Source: Lentisphaerota bacterium (GTDB lineage Bacteria > Verrucomicrobiota > Kiritimatiellia > UBA8416 > JAFGIZ01). Taken from it: 9,282 nucleotides of DNA. Positions within the stretch are counted from its first letter, which is position 1. Every line of letters starts with the position of its first letter. The position numbers and the translations under genes are program-made. Positions 6,232-9,282 of the stretch are shown here, in pieces. The notes under the pieces are model-generated. The model was not told the origin of the DNA and did no database searches. It worked only from the letters and a program-made list of their open reading frames with translations. The stretch lies in assembly GCA_016929365.1 (NCBI GenBank), contig JAFGIZ010000318.1:1-9282 (forward strand), written 5' to 3'.

Positions 6232-7329
6232 TTACTCCACCCGTTCCACGATCCTGCCCGGCAGCATACGGATCCGGTTTTTCATTTCCAGTCCCAACAG
6301 CAGTCCGTGCATCGCCGCCGGGGCCAGGCCGGACGATCGGATCAGCGTATCCACGTCCTGTTCGCCCGGCTGCAGCAGGGTCAGCAGCTGCTGTTCCGTT
6401 TCCGTCACGGCCGCCGCGGCGGCCCGCCCGGCCGGACGCGCCTCGCGGGGCGCCGGCACCAGGCATTCCAATTCCTCCAGAATATCGTCAACGCCCGTCA
6501 CGAGCCGCGCGCCGTCCCGCAGCAGGGCATGCGTCCCTGCCGAACCCGGGGCGTCGATCCGCCCGGGCACCGCCAGCACGGCACGGCCCTGCGACGCCGC
6601 CTGGTCGGCCGTGATCAGGGCGCCGCTCTTCGCCCCCGCCTCGACCACTACCACGCCCAGCGCCAGGCCGCTGACAATCCGGTTGCGCATCGGGAAGGTC
6701 GTCTTGTCCGGGGCCCGCCCGAACGGGAACTCGCTGAGCACCGCGCCGCGCGCGGCCATCTCGTCCGCCAGGCCGCGGTTCTCGGCCGGGTACATACAGT
6801 CCAGCCCGCTGCCCATCACCCCCAGGGTCCGGCCGCGCGCCGCCAGCGCCCCGCGGTGCGCCGCCGTATCGATGCCCGCCGCCAGGCCGCTGACGACCGT
6901 CAGGCCGTTTCGCGCCAGGCCTTCGGCCAGCTCCTCCGCCACCCGCCGCCCGTAATGGCTGGGCCGGCGCGTGCCGACCACCGCCACCGCGCGCCGGTCG
7001 CCGGCCTGCAGCGCGCCGCGGACGTACAGCGCCAGGGGCGGATCGTGGATCTCGCGCAGGGGGCGCGGATATTCCGCGTCGACGGCGGCCACCAGCCGCG
7101 CGCCCGCGGCCTCCGCCCGCTCCAGCTCGCCCTGCCAGTCCACCCGTTCCCGCTGGGCCAGGATGGCCTCGCAGACCGCGCGCCCGATGCCCCGCACGGC
7201 CAGCAAGGCGCCCCGGTCCGCCTCGAAAACCGCGGCGGCCGACCCCAGCGCTTCGCGCAGGCGCCGCACCCCGACGGGTCCGACGTTTTCCATCATGTTC
7301 AGCGCTATGTAGGCTTCGCGTTCGAGCAT
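6232..7329 (-). CDS. dprA: DNA processing protein DprA (Smf)
   Basis: DprA binds incoming single-stranded DNA in the cytoplasm and loads RecA during natural transformation. The 365 residues show an N-terminal helix-hairpin-helix/SAM-like part (about 5-60, ENVGPVGVRRLREALG and VRGIGRAV). The Rossmann domain follows: VVGTRRPS (117-124), SGLAAGIDTAAHRGAL (147-162), GSGLDCMYPAEN (173-184), SEFPFGRAP (199-207), FPMRNRIVSGL (212-222), SGALITADQA (235-244) and VPGRIDAPGSAGTHALLRDG (254-273). A winged-helix (DML1-like) domain ends the protein (about 310-360, LLTLLQPGEQDVDTLIRSSG). The ATG at 7329 is preferred because a strong purine tract (GGAG at 7336-7339) lies six bases upstream. An in-frame ATG at 7401 would add 24 unconserved residues and overlap the promoter. 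The stop codon lies four bases before topA, so the two are translationally close. Competence of this organism is not shown by dprA alone, since it is widespread. Confidence 0.94.
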   Translation of the reverse strand: MLEREAYIALNMMENVGPVGVRRLREALGSAAAVFEADRGALLAVRGIGRAVCEAILAQRERVDWQGELERAEAAGARLVAAVDAEYPRPLREIHDPPLALYVRGALQAGDRRAVAVVGTRRPSHYGRRVAEELAEGLARNGLTVVSGLAAGIDTAAHRGALAARGRTLGVMGSGLDCMYPAENRGLADEMAARGAVLSEFPFGRAPDKTTFPMRNRIVSGLALGVVVVEAGAKSGALITADQAASQGRAVLAVPGRIDAPGSAGTHALLRDGARLVTGVDDILEELECLVPAPREARPAGRAAAAAVTETEQQLLTLLQPGEQDVDTLIRSSGLAPAAMHGLLLGLEMKNRIRMLPGRIVERVE

Positions 7330-7335
7330 GCGAGT

Positions 7336-7346
7336 CTCCCCCCTCC
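7336..7346 (-). promoter_or_regulatory. Strong ribosome binding site deciding the dprA start
   Basis: On the minus strand this reads GGAGGGGGGAG, ending six bases before the ATG at 7329. It is the best Shine-Dalgarno sequence in the window and is the reason for choosing 7329 rather than the upstream in-frame ATG at 7401. Confidence 0.7.
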
Positions 7347-7372
7347 GCCCCACGGGCCGGAACGAAGTGCGG

Positions 7373-7401
7373 TAAATACACCGTATCCGGCCGGCAATCA
7401 A
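7373..7401 (-). promoter_or_regulatory. Possible promoter of the dprA-topA-xerC-waaA operon
   Basis: The 86 bases between the VWA gene and dprA are the only sizeable gap on the minus strand. On that strand TTGATT (7396-7401) and TATTTA (7373-7378) are separated by 17 bases. An overlapping alternative is TTGACG (7403-7408) with TACGGT (7380-7385), also 17 apart. Neither -10 box is strong, so only the location is reasonably likely. No hairpin with a T-tract is seen after the VWA gene, so read-through from upstream is also possible. Confidence 0.35.
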
Positions 7402-7415
7402 GCGTCAACAGGAGG

Positions 7416-9185
7416 TCAACGCCCCGGCAGCTCGTCCTCGTACGGCACGCGGATGCGGTAGCGGCGCGCCGTCGCCTTGAGTTCCCTCAGGATCGCCGGG
7501 TCCCGCGTGCGGGCGTACCGGCTCAGCAGATCGTAGCTCTTCTGACGCGCCCATGTCGTCCGAATATCGGCGTCGTCCGAGCGGGGCGCCTCCGCGATGC
7601 CCAGGTCGAAGACCATATCGCACGGGGTGTCGCCCGAACGCCCGACCGCCTGGCAGACCACCCGTTCGGTGCCCGCCGGGTAACGCCCGAACAGCACCAG
7701 CGGCCGGTCCAGGTACAGGTTGCTGGTCTGGACCGGGTATACCTCGCAGCCCCCCTGCGCCGTGAACCGGAAGGACACGTCGCCCAGCACGGGCCGGCTG
7801 ATTTCCCGGAACAACGCGCTCATCGCCTCGGGTATGTCCCAGCGCCCCCAGCTCACGATGCGCGAATCGCCGCGGTTACAGTACGACAGCAGGTCCAGTA
7901 GATACGCGTTCGCGGTCTGCAGGGTCCCCATCGTAAACACCGACACCGCGCCGTCGTTGGCCCGGCTGAATTCGCCGATGATGTCCGTGCTTTCGGTCAG
8001 GCCGGCCGTGGCCAGGCCGTCCGTAATCAGCAGCACGACGACCGGCCGCCCCGGGGTCCGCTCGAACGTCAGCACCTCGCGGATGCCCGCGAAGATGTCC
8101 GTGTTGCCGCGGGAGTCCATCGCCTTGATGAACGCGCCCGCCAGGTTGGTGGATTCCGCCGTCCGCGGCATCCACGCGGCGAAACACGTTTCCGCGGCCT
8201 CCCGGAAGCGCACCACGTTGAACCGTTCTTCCGCGCCGATCAGTTTGAGGCATTCCAGGAGCCCCTGCCGGCAGAAATACAGCCGCTTTTCGGCCATGCT
8301 GTTCGAGCAGTCCTGGACCAGCACGACGTCGCGCGGCAGGACGGGCAGAATTTCCGCGCCCGCCCGCTCGACGTCCATGCGAAAATACCCGTAGTCGGGA
8401 TCGCGGCGGCTCGTATAGACGGTGAGTGAGGCCTTCAGGAACGACTCCAGCGGCTTGCGCGGCGAAATGGCTTCGGGCGTCTCGCGGGCCACGGTATCCG
8501 TCGTCTGCGCCTGCGCCTCCTGCACGGCGTCGGCCGCGGGCGCCGACGGCGCGGGTATTCCGGCCGGTGCCGCTTCTGCGCCCGGCGCGGCGCCCGGCGC
8601 CGCGGGCGGCGGGGGAAGCGGCTGCTCCGCCTGCAGGGCGGCGCGCTCCACGGGGGCGGTTACGTCCGGGGCCCGGCTGACACGTTCCAGGCGCGGGATG
8701 ATGCGCCGTTCGTACAACGGAACCGCCGCCTCCGCGATCTCGCGCTCGATCTGCATAATCTCCTGCCGCGGCTCCCAGGGCGTGCGTTCCGGGACAACGC
8801 CCGGCGGCGCGACGGCTCCCTCGTCTCCGGTCACCGCCACCTGTTCCGCCGGTTCGGGCTCGATCGCGAGCTCGTCCGGCGGCAGGGCCAGCGCCTCCGG
8901 CTCGCGCACGGCCTCCGCGCGGCGCAACGCCGCCTCGAGGCCCTCGCGGGCCCACACGGCGCGCGCCTCCGCCCCGGCGGGCGGCGGCGCCTCCTGCAGG
9001 CGCATGGCCCGCTGCGGCGTCCGCCGCGGCGGGCGGCTTGCAAACGGCAGGTCAAACCGCACGCGCTGCAGCCAGAACAGGAGCACGCCGTGCACCAGCA
9101 AAGACGCCACACAGGCCGCGGCGGCGGCCAGCATATGCCGGCCCGACACCGCGTGCGCTTCGTTCATCATATCGTTATAGTTCAC
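7416..9185 (-). CDS. Membrane-anchored VWA protein with TonB-like N-terminus and Pro-rich linker
   Basis: The 589 residues divide into a short cytoplasmic N-terminus, one membrane helix (about 18-40) and a long Pro/Ala/Glu-rich linker (about 50-245). A VWA domain (about 284-465) and a C-terminal beta-rich part follow. The metal site is complete: DCSNS (Asp292, Ser294, Ser296), Thr362 in GNTDIFAGI and Asp389 in LITDG. The final helices (IRTTWARQKSYDLLSRY, then RELKATARRYRIRVPYED) resemble the tail of VIT/VWA proteins of the inter-alpha-trypsin-inhibitor type, while the VIT domain normally in front is absent. The membrane helix contains ASLLVHGVLL, matching the SxxxHG pattern of TonB. The VWA part would face the periplasm. 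The start is GTG at 9185 with AAAGG six bases upstream, overlapping the preceding gene; ATG at 9170 is the alternative. VWA domains usually bind protein ligands; the partner here is unknown. Confidence 0.8.
   Translation of the reverse strand: MNYNDMMNEAHAVSGRHMLAAAAACVASLLVHGVLLFWLQRVRFDLPFASRPPRRTPQRAMRLQEAPPPAGAEARAVWAREGLEAALRRAEAVREPEALALPPDELAIEPEPAEQVAVTGDEGAVAPPGVVPERTPWEPRQEIMQIEREIAEAAVPLYERRIIPRLERVSRAPDVTAPVERAALQAEQPLPPPPAAPGAAPGAEAAPAGIPAPSAPAADAVQEAQAQTTDTVARETPEAISPRKPLESFLKASLTVYTSRRDPDYGYFRMDVERAGAEILPVLPRDVVLVQDCSNSMAEKRLYFCRQGLLECLKLIGAEERFNVVRFREAAETCFAAWMPRTAESTNLAGAFIKAMDSRGNTDIFAGIREVLTFERTPGRPVVVLLITDGLATAGLTESTDIIGEFSRANDGAVSVFTMGTLQTANAYLLDLLSYCNRGDSRIVSWGRWDIPEAMSALFREISRPVLGDVSFRFTAQGGCEVYPVQTSNLYLDRPLVLFGRYPAGTERVVCQAVGRSGDTPCDMVFDLGIAEAPRSDDADIRTTWARQKSYDLLSRYARTRDPAILRELKATARRYRIRVPYEDELPGR
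8565..8625 (-). repeat. Low-complexity GC-rich tract coding for the Pro/Ala linker
   Basis: This part of the VWA gene is almost only G and C and repeats GGCGCC/GCCCGG-like words. It encodes PLPPPPAAPGAAPGAEAAPA-type residues (about 189-208) of the flexible linker. It could form strong hairpins and is a likely place for sequencing errors or length variation between strains. Confidence 0.6.
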
Positions 9186-9282
9186 GTTCCGCCTTTCGCG
9201 CCCACTCGCTGTCGCCGTAGCGGGCGGCCAGTTCCTCCGCCGCTTTTTGGCCCGCCTGCGTATTCCCCAGCGAGGCGTACAG
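9175..9282 (-). CDS. C-terminal end of a probable TPR (tetratricopeptide) protein
   Basis: Only the last 35 codons are present; the frame is open to the window edge and ends in TAA at 9177-9175. The peptide includes LYASLGNTQAGQKAAEELAA, then RYGDSEWARKAEREL. The helix-turn-helix spacing and the phrase RYGDSEWA resemble the last repeat of TPR proteins such as YbgF/CpoB or BamD-like proteins, where a similar phrase often closes a repeat. The following VWA gene starts 11 bases before this stop ends (GTG at 9185), so the two are probably translationally coupled. A partner role with the VWA protein at the envelope is inferred from this coupling only. Confidence 0.65.
   Translation of the reverse strand: MYASLGNTQAGQKAAEELAARYGDSEWARKAEREL

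Noticed and set aside
5130..6614. 494-codon open frame on the plus strand
   Set aside because: Antisense to topA and dprA; no recognisable domain and shadow-like composition.
7330..7401. Upstream ATG of dprA at 7401
   Set aside because: The extra 24 residues are not DprA-like, and a strong ribosome binding site supports the ATG at 7329.
1..9282. CRISPR array, tRNA, rRNA, insertion sequence or attachment site
   Set aside because: No spaced direct repeats, cloverleaf pattern, transposase motif or terminal repeats were found on reading; the tyrosine recombinase is of Xer type and has no adjacent att-like repeat.

Overview
The window is about two-thirds GC and carries tightly packed bacterial genes. 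A Kdo transferase (lipopolysaccharide core synthesis) and a TonB-like membrane anchor point to a didermic, Gram-negative cell. High GC, short intergenic gaps, a probable GAF/sigma-54 regulator and a VIT-type VWA protein fused to a Pro-rich anchor suggest the PVC group, perhaps Kiritimatiellota or a relative. This placement is inferred from gene style, not from a marker comparison.

Right part, minus strand: the end of a helical, TPR-like protein (9175-9282) overlaps the GTG start of a 589-residue membrane-anchored VWA protein (7416-9185). After an 86-base gap with a possible promoter comes a compact operon dprA - topA - xerC - waaA (7329 down to 1382). Its junctions are +4 bases, a 14-base overlap and +9 bases. 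DprA handles incoming single-stranded DNA, TopA relaxes negative supercoils, XerC is a tyrosine recombinase of the chromosome-dimer type, and WaaA adds Kdo to lipid A. The order dprA-topA-xerC echoes that known from Bacillus.

Left part, plus strand: two small multi-pass membrane proteins (740-1081 and 1084-1464) are separated by two bases and align to each other without gaps, so they look like a tandem duplication. The second overlaps the 3' end of waaA tail to tail by 83 bases. Upstream is a 112-residue protein of unknown function (343-681).

Left edge: the first 55 residues of a divergent GAF-domain protein (1-167, minus) are visible, resembling the N-terminus of a sigma-54-dependent activator. 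The 175-base divergent region holds a near-consensus -24/-12 promoter facing the plus-strand genes and a near-perfect 20-base inverted repeat about 87 bases upstream of the predicted transcription start. Together they suggest a small regulator/target module. The two most interesting items are this module and the VWA protein whose membrane helix carries a TonB-like SxxxHG motif.
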